Assembly: GCF_003203515.1 (NCBI RefSeq) | Contig: NZ_BGNG01000002.1 | Location: 372,001-436,000, forward strand | Length of the DNA stretch: 64,000 bases | Direction: 5' to 3' | Origin: Glaciecola sp. KUL10 | GTDB taxonomy: Bacteria; Pseudomonadota; Gammaproteobacteria; Enterobacterales; Alteromonadaceae | In this document: positions 1-8,378 of the stretch, in pieces | Position numbering within the stretch: the first letter of the stretch is position 1 | How the letters are laid out: each line of letters starts with the position of its first letter | The notes under the pieces: model-generated | What the model saw: the letters and a program-made list of their open reading frames with translations, nothing else | Databases searched by the model: none | Told to the model about the DNA's origin: nothing | Made by a program: the position numbers and the translations under genes

Positions 1-928
1 ATGACTCGCTGATAAAATCGGAGTATACGTCATTTGCACCAGAAATTATAAATTCTCTTTCTTTTGCTACTAAATTAATCCGCCACTGGTCAATTGCAAA
101 GCATAAAAGTGTTTCGATCTTTTCAAACGCTTTTAGTTGTTCATGAGAAAAGCCCAAGTAAATAAGCGCGGATACAAGATTATTCAATGCTTTTTTAGGG
201 TCAATCTCTTTTGCATGATTTTGTTTACTTAACTTAAAGCCTGGTTTAGTTGAAGCAACCGGTATGTGCGCGTACTGTAATAATGGCGCGTCGAAAATAC
301 GGTGAAGATACATTTGTAAAGTGGTGGTTTCCAGTAAGTCGGCCCCGCGAACGACATGCGAAATTCCTTGATAAATATCATCGAGTACGACGACTAGATT
401 GTACGCGAAACAGTGATCTGTGCGTTTGAGGATAATATCCTCAATATTCATACTATTTTCAATGTAACAAGGGCCAAGAATACGGTCGACAAAGTGTTCA
501 TATGTATTTTTGTTATTCAAGCGTAGTGCTCGACCTTGGGTGAAACTTAAATTGCGGGCGCTACAATAGCCATCGTAATGTGGTGAGCGGCTTTTGATTT
601 GTTTGCGGGAACAGTCGCATGCGTATATTAGGTTGCGTTTGCTGAGTTGCTCTAGTGCGTTTTCATAACGATCGAGCTCTAGAGATTGAGTCAAAATGAC
701 TTCGTCACTGAGCAAACCATGGCTCGCCAAACTGTCGATAATAACGGAATGCAACTCTGGGCGGCAACGTTGGGTGTCAATGTCTTCTATACGAATTAAC
801 CATTTACCATGATTGGCTTTTGCATCAAGGTAGGAAGCCACTGCGCAGACGAGTGAACCGAAATGCAACAAGCCCGATGGTGAAGGCGCAAATCGCCCCT
901 TATATTCAGTATTTGGTGGGATAGCCAT
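1..928 (-). CDS. gluQRS: Glutamyl-Q tRNA(Asp) synthetase, C-terminus cut by window edge
   Basis: Reading from the ATG at 928 gives 309 codons with no stop before the window edge, so the last residues are missing. GluQRS is a truncated GluRS paralogue that glutamylates queuosine at position 34 of tRNA-Asp. Visible are the class I signature region FAPSPSGLLHFGSL (residues about 12-25), a zinc-type CDCSR with a downstream YDGYC, and FKLSKQNHA near residue 230, which replaces the KMSKS loop and is typical of GluQRS rather than GltX. There is no anticodon-binding domain, as expected. It lies 85 bp behind dksA on the same strand with a hairpin terminator between them, the arrangement known from enterobacteria. 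Confidence 0.95.
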   Translation of the reverse strand, partial: MAIPPNTEYKGRFAPSPSGLLHFGSLVCAVASYLDAKANHGKWLIRIEDIDTQRCRPELHSVIIDSLASHGLLSDEVILTQSLELDRYENALEQLSKRNLIYACDCSRKQIKSRSPHYDGYCSARNLSFTQGRALRLNNKNTYEHFVDRILGPCYIENSMNIEDIILKRTDHCFAYNLVVVLDDIYQGISHVVRGADLLETTTLQMYLHRIFDAPLLQYAHIPVASTKPGFKLSKQNHAKEIDPKKALNNLVSALIYLGFSHEQLKAFEKIETLLCFAIDQWRINLVAKEREFIISGANDVYSDFISES

Positions 929-950
929 TTTAAAATGTGCTTATTGCGAA

Positions 951-987
951 TAAAAAAGCCACTGCATTCTTATCGAAAAAGTGGCTT
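951..987 (-). terminator. Intrinsic terminator between dksA and gluQRS
   Basis: On the minus strand AAGCCACT and AGTGGCTT (plus positions 956-963 and 980-987) form an 8-bp stem followed by TTTTTTA. It ends the dksA transcript and must be read through for gluQRS expression from the dksA promoter. It sits immediately before the gluQRS start, leaving little room for a separate promoter. Confidence 0.75.
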
Positions 988-1013
988 TCTGAGAAGTTAG
1001 CATTATAAAAGGA

Positions 1014-1460
1014 TTAACCTTGAAGCTGCTTCTCTTTTATTTCCGCCATCGTTTTACAATCGATACACATATCTGCCGTTGGTCTAGCTTCAAGGCGACG
1101 TATACCGATTTCGATGCCACAAGAATCGCAAAAACCAAAGTCGTCTTCTTCAATACGCTTTAGTGTTTTTTCAATTTTTTTGATTAGCTTACGCTCTCTA
1201 TCTCGTGCTCTAAGCTCTAAACTGAATTCTTCTTCTTGAGCAGCTCTGTCAACTGGATCAGGGAAGTTAGCAGCTTCATCTTGCATGTGGTGCACTGTGC
1301 GATCTACTTCTTGGCGAAGTTGATTGCGCCAAGCTTTTAAAATAAGTCTAAAATGGTCTACTTGAGGCTCGCCCATATACTCTTCATCAGCTTTTTCCTG
1401 ATAAGGTTGGACCCCTGCTAGAGCTAATAGCCCTAATTGTTTTGTTTTACTCTCTGGCAT
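1014..1460 (-). CDS. dksA: RNA polymerase-binding transcription factor DksA
   Basis: DksA enters the RNA polymerase secondary channel and, with ppGpp, controls rRNA and amino-acid promoters. The 148-residue product has the coiled-coil tip motif DPVDRA (Asp68, Asp71, Ala73) and the C4 zinc finger Cys111-x2-Cys114 and Cys132-x2-Cys135, followed by the C-terminal helix. I chose the ATG at 1460, because AGGAG lies 8 nt upstream (1469-1473) and the protein then begins like other DksA proteins; the longer reading frame to 1514 adds 18 residues without a ribosome site. It is followed by a terminator and gluQRS. Confidence 0.97.
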   Translation of the reverse strand: MPESKTKQLGLLALAGVQPYQEKADEEYMGEPQVDHFRLILKAWRNQLRQEVDRTVHHMQDEAANFPDPVDRAAQEEEFSLELRARDRERKLIKKIEKTLKRIEEDDFGFCDSCGIEIGIRRLEARPTADMCIDCKTMAEIKEKQLQG

Positions 1461-1839
1461 TTGCCATTCTCCTAAACATCGACTCTTGGCGCTTTGCATC
1501 CAAGCTTTCGGCAAAGTTCACACAAGCCTCATTTGTTTTAGCGCATCATCTTGTACCGCTAAAAATCGAAAGCACTTACGTTACAGCGGGGTAATATGGT
1601 GCTTTTTACGTAAAAATCAATCTTTTTTTGTGAATTATTTTTCAGTCACTGTTTTTTATTCATCTAGATAAACATGAATCTAGCGAAAGCGCACTAAAAA
1701 AAACTATACTAGATCGGGTAGTTCATAGATTTTGCTGAGTTTTTCCGCGCATGCACAGTCGTTTTAAGCGTGAATCCTAGCGGAGTCAATGGAATTTAGT
1801 TGCCAATAATAGTGGCAACGTATAATTAACGGAGATGTC

Positions 1840-3117
1840 ATGAGTTATTTTGAAGTAACACTTGCCAACAAACCGGCTTTAGCCCCCTATTCAGACTCGG
1901 CTATTGTTTCGGTAATTGGCAATGGCGCAATGATCCATTTACAAAATGAAGACTGTCAGACTAGAGGCATTCAAAAGGCAGCTCGAAAAATCGCCTCTCT
2001 TGGAGTAGCAAATATTAAATTTGCAGGTGAATGGGACGAAAATGCGCAATGGAGCTTTGTGTCTTCTTTTTGTGGTGTTGATCACAAAGGGCAATTTAGT
2101 TGGGCAAAAAGCAGTAATGAAAGTAAGTTGAACAATCAGTTAAAAGCGTTATTGTTTGCAAAGAATATCATCAATCAAACGCCACAGGATATTAGTCCAG
2201 AGAAACTAGCACAACAATCATATGATTGGATAAAATCACTTGATAGTGAATACGTAAGCGCGCGTTTTGTTGTCGGTGAAGATTTAAAAGAAGAGGGTTG
2301 GCAAGGCATATATGAAGTAGGGAGAGGCAGCATTAGGCCTCCTGTCCTACTTGAATTAGACTATCATCCTACTGGGAAAGAAGCAGATGTAGATGTTGCT
2401 TTGGTAGGAAAGGGTATTACGTTTGATAGCGGCGGTTATAGTATCAAAAGTAGTGAAGGCATGCTCGATATGAAGTGCGATATGGGGGGCGCCGCGACGG
2501 TAACTGCCGCGCTTGGCCTAGCAATTATGCAGGGGTTAAAAAAACGGGTTAAGCTCTATCTTTGCTGTGCAGAAAACTTAATCAGTGGCCATGCCTATAA
2601 GCTTGGCGATATTATCACTTATAAAAACGGGACCACTGTCGAAATCGTAAATACAGATGCCGAAGGACGATTAGTGCTTGCTGATGGTTTAATGGCAGCG
2701 GCCGCAGACCGGCCTAAGCTTACGATTGACGCTGCGACCTTGACAGGCGCAGCAATGATGGCCGTAGGTAAGGAATATAATGCTGTATTCGGTATCGATG
2801 ATTCGGCTGTCGAATTCTTATTGAATAAAGCAAAACAAACCAACGAATTACACTGGCGTCTACCATTAGAAAAATGGCACGCAAAACAATGTCCATCTCC
2901 CTTCGCTGACACGGCAAACAGTCGTCCGGCTAAAGGCGGTGGTGCTGGTGGTGCTTCAAATGCAGCTGGGTTTTTACTGCGTTTTGCAGGTAACGATGGA
3001 GCGGCTTGGGTGCATGTGGACTTGGCAGCTGCATACAATCGAAGTGGAAGTGACATTCACCCGAATGGCGCAACTGCACAAGGGGTGTTAACGATTGCTG
3101 CGTGTTTACTCGATTAG
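1840..3117 (+). CDS. pepB: Peptidase B, M17 leucyl aminopeptidase family
   Basis: A 425-residue cytosolic metallo-aminopeptidase that removes N-terminal residues from peptides. The M17 signature NTDAEGRLVLADGL (residues about 272-285) carries metal-ligand Asp and Glu, and the GKGITFDSGGYSIK segment supplies the catalytic Lys and a metal-binding Asp. The length and the GDIITYKNG and RLPLEKWH segments match PepB of E. coli (427 aa) better than the 500-residue PepA. The N-terminal domain is short, as in PepB. The start is an ATG after a GGAG-type site. In enterobacteria pepB follows the isc cluster; here it does not, and its neighbours are dksA (divergent) and a small convergent gene. Confidence 0.93.
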   Translation: MSYFEVTLANKPALAPYSDSAIVSVIGNGAMIHLQNEDCQTRGIQKAARKIASLGVANIKFAGEWDENAQWSFVSSFCGVDHKGQFSWAKSSNESKLNNQLKALLFAKNIINQTPQDISPEKLAQQSYDWIKSLDSEYVSARFVVGEDLKEEGWQGIYEVGRGSIRPPVLLELDYHPTGKEADVDVALVGKGITFDSGGYSIKSSEGMLDMKCDMGGAATVTAALGLAIMQGLKKRVKLYLCCAENLISGHAYKLGDIITYKNGTTVEIVNTDAEGRLVLADGLMAAAADRPKLTIDAATLTGAAMMAVGKEYNAVFGIDDSAVEFLLNKAKQTNELHWRLPLEKWHAKQCPSPFADTANSRPAKGGGAGGASNAAGFLLRFAGNDGAAWVHVDLAAAYNRSGSDIHPNGATAQGVLTIAACLLD

Positions 3118-3148
3118 CAAACGTGCATTAGAAAAGACCATTGAGTAG

Positions 3149-3172
3149 CTAGGTGGTTTATATACCACCTAG
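3149..3172. terminator. Hairpin between pepB and the small convergent HTH gene
   Basis: CTAGGTGGT (3149-3157) pairs with ACCACCTAG (3164-3172). The loop includes the stop codon of the minus-strand gene, so its last codons are part of the stem. No strong T tract follows on either strand, so termination is likely but not certain. Confidence 0.4.
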
Positions 3173-3340
3173 TCTTTCGGCAAGTTCTTTATATCTTTCT
3201 ACGTCGCCCTTATCAAACAATGGATTGCCATCTGCATCCTTATCCTTTGACATCAAAAGACTTTCTCTTTCAAGTCGCTCGACTCTTACATCCTGAATAG
3301 CTAAAAATTCTGCGACTTCACTTACTGTCATTAGGGCCAT
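3158..3340 (-). CDS. Small putative HTH (excisionase/MerR-like) protein
   Basis: A 60-residue product starting at an ATG with GGAG 6 nt upstream. The N-terminus MTVSEVAEFLAIQDVRVERL reads as a winged-helix or excisionase-type helix-turn-helix (the pattern TVSEVAEFL then a recognition helix), followed by a charged linker and a second helix ending in ERLGGI. This is a fold-level guess; I do not recognise a named family and no partner gene is adjacent. It faces pepB and may be a single-gene unit. Phage excisionases look like this, but no integrase or attachment site is nearby. Confidence 0.55.
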   Translation of the reverse strand: MALMTVSEVAEFLAIQDVRVERLERESLLMSKDKDADGNPLFDKGDVERYKELAERLGGI

Positions 3341-3534
3341 TGGTTACTCCAATATATGTGTTGAATGTGTGCGTTGCACAATAATTTTGTTTGCTTCTAG
3401 TTAGTTAACGACAATAACGACAAAAAAATTAGCGAAAAAGGCTTAGATATTAATTTTTTGTGTTCACGCATTTTGCTTGCGTCAATAGTCGTGTACCATC
3501 TCGCCCAATATTTTAGTAACCAACCCAGAATCAC

Positions 3535-4140
3535 ATGATTGAAATTCTTGCAGCGGCAACCATGCTATTTTTGATTATGGATCCGCTTGGTAACTTACCC
3601 ATTTACATGTCGGTATTAAAAACAATCGAACCCAAAAGGCGTCGCATTGTTATCATTCGTGAGCTTTGTATTGCATTAATTATATTGCTAATCTTTTTGC
3701 ATAGCGGACAAGTTTTACTCGACTTTTTACAAATAAAACAAGAAACGGTAAGTATCGCTGGTGGTATCATTTTATTTCTCATTGCGCTGCGAATGATTTT
3801 CCCTCCACCTGGTGGAGTGATGGGTTTACCCGCTGGCGGAGAACCGTTTATTGTTCCGTTAGCTGTACCGATGATTGCAGGCCCATCAACGATGGCTGCT
3901 TTGATTCTGCTGTCTAACCAGAAACCCAACATGATGACAGAGTGGACCATTGCACTTTGCGCAGCTTGGTTAGTGAGTGCGCTAATTTTGTCAATGTCTA
4001 ATGTTGTGCATAGGATATTAGGTGAGAAGGGCTTAAATGCCGTAGAAAGACTCATGGGAATGATTCTGATAATGGTGGCCATTCAAATGCTGTTGAATGG
4101 CATTGGTATTTACATCCAGGTCATCATTGCACAAGCTTAA
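3535..4140 (+). CDS. yhgN: MarC/YhgN family inner-membrane protein
   Basis: A 201-residue polytopic membrane protein with about six hydrophobic segments. The opening MDPLGNLPIYMSVLK and the middle PLAVPMIAGPSTMAALILL are the two repeated signature segments of the MarC (UPF0056) family, and the overall sequence is closest to YhgN of E. coli. Function in the family is not established; early links to multiple antibiotic resistance were not confirmed, and transport is only inferred from topology. The ATG at 3535 has no strong ribosome site. The next gene begins 36 nt downstream, so the two may be cotranscribed. Confidence 0.85.
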   Translation: MIEILAAATMLFLIMDPLGNLPIYMSVLKTIEPKRRRIVIIRELCIALIILLIFLHSGQVLLDFLQIKQETVSIAGGIILFLIALRMIFPPPGGVMGLPAGGEPFIVPLAVPMIAGPSTMAALILLSNQKPNMMTEWTIALCAAWLVSALILSMSNVVHRILGEKGLNAVERLMGMILIMVAIQMLLNGIGIYIQVIIAQA

Positions 4141-4176
4141 GACACTAGTGACTGAAAACAAACGAAAGGCAAATAA

Positions 4177-4767
4177 ATGTCAAATGCTCAATCGCCAAAA
4201 CTAAATACATTTCAACAGGTAAGAGAACTCCCCAAAAAGCGAGCATTAGCGTTTTCTGCTGCCCTGCTAGAACGTATGTGGATTAACTACCAACTTTTTT
4301 GTGAACTCAATGAATATGGCGATCCGATTCAGGCAAAAAACTTAATCAACCTACTTTGGGAATACGTCAAAGCACCCAAAGCTAAAATCAACTGCACTGT
4401 GCAAAGTGAAAAAATCGAAGAAATTACACCTGACATCACAGACTTTGATAACTATGGTGTTTTCCCTGCATTAGACTTTTGCATGGGCTTGCAAGTTGCT
4501 TTACAGATAGTCGCAGATGAAGAACCCAGTGGGGCTGTCATGATAGCCAAGCTTAGCCAAGGAGGCACCGAGGCCTATATCAATGCTACTGAAGAGGTAG
4601 AGTTAACCGGCGTTGACCTCAAACAACATGAATTAATGCAGTTTGAGATAGCTATTCAACAGTACCTTGTCGAATTGTCACAGAGCAAGCCAATAGACCT
4701 AGATTCATTCAAAGCATTTTTAACTGACGAACTAGTGTCTAATATTGGATTATCGGCAAAGGTTTAA
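4177..4767 (+). CDS. yjaG: DUF416 family protein (YjaG-like)
   Basis: A 196-residue soluble, probably cytosolic protein with no signal peptide or membrane segment. The N-terminal LPKKRALAFSAALLERMWINY and the central FPALDFCMGLQVALQ are recognisable DUF416/YjaG segments. Length agrees with YjaG of E. coli. No biochemical function is known. It lies 36 nt after the MarC-like gene on the same strand, with AAGG 9 nt before its ATG, and converges on rsmD. Confidence 0.82.
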   Translation: MSNAQSPKLNTFQQVRELPKKRALAFSAALLERMWINYQLFCELNEYGDPIQAKNLINLLWEYVKAPKAKINCTVQSEKIEEITPDITDFDNYGVFPALDFCMGLQVALQIVADEEPSGAVMIAKLSQGGTEAYINATEEVELTGVDLKQHELMQFEIAIQQYLVELSQSKPIDLDSFKAFLTDELVSNIGLSAKV

Positions 4768-4788
4768 CATTTCCGCATATTGATATAA

Positions 4789-5382
4789 TTAACTGACTTG
4801 AAACAGCTGAGAACAGCTTTGTTGTGATTTTGATTGTTTTATCAAAGACCAGTGAGAAGGAAAGTTAAAATTTGCGGCAGTGTGTTCACATTCAACATAG
4901 ATTTTAGCGTCTTTTGCAAGCGTAATATGGGCATTTATCATATCGATACTTTGCTGTACCAAAGATGCGTTAAAAGGCGGATCGATAAAAACGATGTCAA
5001 AAACTGAACTTGAAAGCTCAGTGCTCAATACTGTAAATGCGTCATTGTGAAATACTTTTGCTTGTGAGTTTTCGTACTTTAACAAGCTTAAATTATCTTG
5101 AATGTTGAGTGCAGCAGCTTTGTTTTTTTCGACAAAAAAAGTTTGCTTAGCGCCTCTGGATAATGCTTCAATTCCTAAAGAGCCTGCACCTGCGAACATG
5201 TCCAAGCAAACAGCACCCTGCACGTCCATCATCAACCAATTAAACAGCGTTTCTTTTTGTCTATCTGTTGTAGGGCGCAATCCTTGTATGTCCAACACCG
5301 GTAATTTACGACCGCGATGAACCCCTGCGATCACACGTAATTGTCCTGTTGACTTGCCTTGTGGTTTTCTTGCTTTCGCCAT
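4789..5382 (-). CDS. rsmD: 16S rRNA (guanine966-N2)-methyltransferase RsmD
   Basis: RsmD methylates G966 of 16S rRNA in the assembled small subunit using S-adenosylmethionine. The product shows GQLRVIAGVHRGRKL at the N-terminus, the SAM-binding motif LDMFAGAGSLGIEALSRGA and the catalytic DPPFN motif (IVFIDPPF), all as in RsmD. I place the start at the ATG at 5382, giving 197 residues beginning MAKARKPQGK, because the conserved part begins there; an upstream reading frame to 5472 would overlap the divergent ftsY start. The rsmD/ftsY divergent pair is conserved in gammaproteobacteria. Confidence 0.94.
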   Translation of the reverse strand: MAKARKPQGKSTGQLRVIAGVHRGRKLPVLDIQGLRPTTDRQKETLFNWLMMDVQGAVCLDMFAGAGSLGIEALSRGAKQTFFVEKNKAAALNIQDNLSLLKYENSQAKVFHNDAFTVLSTELSSSVFDIVFIDPPFNASLVQQSIDMINAHITLAKDAKIYVECEHTAANFNFPSHWSLIKQSKSQQSCSQLFQVS

Positions 5383-5465
5383 GCCTATCCAAAATGCTAA
5401 CATATCGCTATTATTAAGGATTATATCCGAGCCAAGCGCACTTCTGTTAAGGATTTTTATATTCA

Positions 5466-6671
5466 ATGTCAAAGCTATTTAAATGGTTTCGCAATGATGC
5501 GGAAAAAGTTAATGACGAACACACGCCTACCACGCCTGAAGAACCTGTAAACAGCGAAAAGGCAGTCGTTGACAATCTCACTCAACTAGATGATGAAGAA
5601 TCGCTTGCTGTAGCACCTTCTATGACAGACAGTGCAGAGCTTATAGAGTCAGTGGACACTTCAATCGAATTGGCCGATGATGTTGAGGTAACGACTGTAG
5701 AAAAAACAAAAGTTGGCTTTTTTTCGCGCTTGAAGCAAAGTTTATCGCGCACTAAAGAAAACATAGGAAGCGGTTTTGCAAATCTGTTTGTAGGAAAAAA
5801 AATAGACGATGAGCTATATGAAGACCTTGAGACACAATTGCTGGTCGCTGATGTCGGGATAAAAACTACCAGCAGTATTATTGATAGTTTGACTGAAAAT
5901 GCGAAACGCAAAGAACTAAAAGATGGCGAAGCCCTTTATGAGCTGTTAAAGGCGAAAATGCGAGATATTTTGGAGCCCGTAAGTCAACCTCTTGACCTAA
6001 ATATCGCCACGAGTGAAGACGAAAGCCAACACCCATTTGTTATCTTAATGGTGGGCGTTAATGGGGTAGGAAAAACTACCACCATCGGCAAGTTAGCAAA
6101 GCAGTTTCAACAAGACGGTAGAAAAGTGATGTTAGCAGCAGGGGACACCTTTAGAGCTGCCGCTGTCGAGCAATTGCAGGTTTGGGGGGAGCGCAACGAT
6201 ATTTCGGTTGTTGCTCAACAAACAGGATCTGACAGTGCATCGGTTATCTTTGACGCGATGGCATCTGCAAAAGCAAAAGGAGCTGATGTGCTTATTGCTG
6301 ATACTGCAGGGCGTCTTCAAAATAAAGACAACTTGATTGAAGAATTGAAGAAAGTGGTGCGTGTGATGAAAAAGCAAAACCCATTAGCACCTCATGAAAT
6401 CATGCTCACGCTTGATGCAAGTACGGGGCAAAACGCTGTCAGCCAGACCAAAATTTTCAATGAGGCCGTTGGCATAACAGGTATTAACTTGACAAAATTA
6501 GATGGCACTGCCAAAGGTGGCGTGATTTTTTCGCTTGCAGATGAATTTAAAATCCCAGTGCGATACATTGGTATTGGAGAAGGCATCGATGATCTAAAGC
6601 CTTTTGATTCCAATGAATTTGTAGAGGCCTTATTTAGTAGTAATGAGGCCACGCCAGACGAAGCTAACTAA
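5466..6671 (+). CDS. ftsY: Signal recognition particle receptor FtsY
   Basis: The membrane-associated SRP GTPase receptor that delivers ribosome-nascent chain complexes to the Sec translocon. Of 401 residues, the first ~90 are an acidic, low-complexity A domain. The NG domain follows, with G1 GVNGVGKTT near residue 197, the insertion-box segment DTFRAAAVEQLQ, G3 DTAGR near 278, G4 TKLDGTAKGG near 345 and the closing GIGEGIDDLKPF. The start ATG has AAGGA about 12 nt upstream. It leads the ftsY-ftsE-ftsX cluster, with 20 nt before ftsE. Confidence 0.98.
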   Translation: MSKLFKWFRNDAEKVNDEHTPTTPEEPVNSEKAVVDNLTQLDDEESLAVAPSMTDSAELIESVDTSIELADDVEVTTVEKTKVGFFSRLKQSLSRTKENIGSGFANLFVGKKIDDELYEDLETQLLVADVGIKTTSSIIDSLTENAKRKELKDGEALYELLKAKMRDILEPVSQPLDLNIATSEDESQHPFVILMVGVNGVGKTTTIGKLAKQFQQDGRKVMLAAGDTFRAAAVEQLQVWGERNDISVVAQQTGSDSASVIFDAMASAKAKGADVLIADTAGRLQNKDNLIEELKKVVRVMKKQNPLAPHEIMLTLDASTGQNAVSQTKIFNEAVGITGINLTKLDGTAKGGVIFSLADEFKIPVRYIGIGEGIDDLKPFDSNEFVEALFSSNEATPDEAN

Positions 6672-6691
6672 ACACATAATAAAGGCCGTTT

Positions 6692-7381
6692 GTGATTAAA
6701 TTTGAGCAAGTCAGTAAAACGTACCCCGGTGGCCAACAGGCTTTGCGAAAGGTCGATTTTCATGTCGAGCAAGGAGAAATGGCCTTCCTAACGGGGCATT
6801 CTGGCGCAGGCAAAAGTACTTTACTTAAATTGATCAGTATTATGGAGCGACCGAGTGTTGGGCGCGTTCTTATTAATGGCCACGATCTCAATCAAATTAC
6901 ACGCAAACAAATTGCTTATATACGTCGTGACATAGGCATGATTTTTCAAAGCCATCAATTGTTAATGGATAAATCAGTATTTGATAACGTATCCTTGCCT
7001 CTTGTTATCGAAGGCTATACTCGTAAAGCCATAGCTAAACGCGTTGATGCGGCCCTCGAAATGGTCGGATTGGCAGATAAAGCTCGTAATTTGCCTATTA
7101 CCCTCTCAGGAGGCGAGCAACAGCGTGTAGGGATTGCCAGAGCCGTCGTTAACCGCCCTCCATTATTACTTGCAGATGAGCCTACAGGAAACTTAGATCC
7201 CAAATTATCGATGGAGATAATGCGTTTATTTGAAGACTTTAATCAAGCTGGTGTTTCTGTATTTATCGCGACACATGATCTTGGTTTGATTGCTAGAATG
7301 AAGTATCGCACATTGACCCTCAAAGACGGAAAAATGATCACTGATGGCCTCGATGACTCGCAGGAGATTGGCAACCCATGA
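6692..7381 (+). CDS. ftsE: Cell division ATP-binding protein FtsE
   Basis: The ATPase of the FtsEX complex, which sits in the divisome and drives septal peptidoglycan hydrolase activation. The 229 residues contain Walker A GHSGAGKST (35-43), the Q loop IGMIFQSHQLL, the ABC signature LSGGEQQR near 138, Walker B LLLADEPTGNLD and the switch histidine in ATHD. The start is GTG at 6692. The stop overlaps the ftsX ATG by 4 nt, indicating translational coupling. Confidence 0.97.
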   Translation: MIKFEQVSKTYPGGQQALRKVDFHVEQGEMAFLTGHSGAGKSTLLKLISIMERPSVGRVLINGHDLNQITRKQIAYIRRDIGMIFQSHQLLMDKSVFDNVSLPLVIEGYTRKAIAKRVDAALEMVGLADKARNLPITLSGGEQQRVGIARAVVNRPPLLLADEPTGNLDPKLSMEIMRLFEDFNQAGVSVFIATHDLGLIARMKYRTLTLKDGKMITDGLDDSQEIGNP

Positions 7382-8358
7382 GTCTTTTATTTGGAGGTCG
7401 TCAACAAGGTGCTGCACAACATAAAGTTGGATTGCTTCAACGCTTCTTAATGTTTTTTGTTGATCATTTACGTCAAGCGATTAATAGTCTTGGCGAGTTG
7501 TATAGAGTTCCGTTTGCATCACTTATGACAATTGGTGTGTTGGGATTCAGTATTACATTACCAAGTACTTTGTATATCTTAGTTAAAAATACAGAACAAA
7601 TCAGTGCTCAATGGCAACAAGCTTCCGAGATCTCATTGTTTTTGCATAAACGAGTATCAAACGCAAATGCTCAGCAACTAATCAAACGATTGCAATTATT
7701 GCCAGAAGTTGCAGATGTCAAATTTATACCGGCAGACGATGCACTAAAAGAGTTTCAAGCACTATCGGGGCTTGGGGATGCATTAAATTATTTAGATGAA
7801 AACCCTTTGCCTTCGGTCTTGCTGGTGGTACCAACCTCTAAACACTCTAGTCCAACTGCGGCAGGTTTGTTGCTCGATAAATTGCGAAAAGAGCGCGAAG
7901 TAGATATCGGTAAGTTGGATATCGAGTGGTTAGAGCGCTTGTATGCCTTACTGAATATAACCAAAGACCTAGTCAATATGCTTGCGGTGTTACTATTTTT
8001 TGCGGTGGCGTTAATTATCGGCAACACCATACGCTTGAGTATCATGAATAAACGTGATGAAATTTTGGTAATGAAGCTCGTTGGCGCCACCGATAGTTTT
8101 ATCCAAAGGCCTTTTTTATATACCGGATTTTGGTATGGTTTATTAGGAGGCATAATGGCTTGGGTGACTGTCGCGTTGATCTTGCTGTGGGTGGATGCCA
8201 GCTTGCAAGGTTTTATGCAACTTTATCAAATGAACTTTGATATCACTGAAATGGATACCGGTATGGTGTTTATGATGCTAGGCACATCCGTTACACTGGG
8301 GTTAGTTGGCTCTGCGCTGTCTGTTCAGCGTCACGTGAGAGAAATAGAACCCACTTAA
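7378..8358 (+). CDS. ftsX: Cell division protein FtsX
   Basis: The membrane subunit of FtsEX. The 326-residue product has a cytoplasmic N-terminus, a first transmembrane segment near residues 50-72, a periplasmic loop (about 75-195) that contacts activators of cell-wall hydrolases, and three C-terminal membrane segments with the cytoplasmic NKRDEILVMKLVGATDSFI motif typical of FtsX. Its ATG overlaps ftsE. In most relatives rpoH follows directly; here two reversed HDOD genes come between. Confidence 0.96.
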   Translation: MSLLFGGRQQGAAQHKVGLLQRFLMFFVDHLRQAINSLGELYRVPFASLMTIGVLGFSITLPSTLYILVKNTEQISAQWQQASEISLFLHKRVSNANAQQLIKRLQLLPEVADVKFIPADDALKEFQALSGLGDALNYLDENPLPSVLLVVPTSKHSSPTAAGLLLDKLRKEREVDIGKLDIEWLERLYALLNITKDLVNMLAVLLFFAVALIIGNTIRLSIMNKRDEILVMKLVGATDSFIQRPFLYTGFWYGLLGGIMAWVTVALILLWVDASLQGFMQLYQMNFDITEMDTGMVFMMLGTSVTLGLVGSALSVQRHVREIEPT

Positions 8359-8378
8359 ACTATTAATAAAGAAATACC

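Noticed and set aside
1486-1671. 61-codon plus-strand frame opposite and beyond the dksA start
   Set aside because: Overlaps dksA's upstream region on the other strand, has no ribosome site and its translation is low in structure-like content.
2619-3056. 145-codon minus-strand frame within pepB
   Set aside because: Fully antisense to a well-conserved peptidase; its open state follows from the codon usage of pepB.
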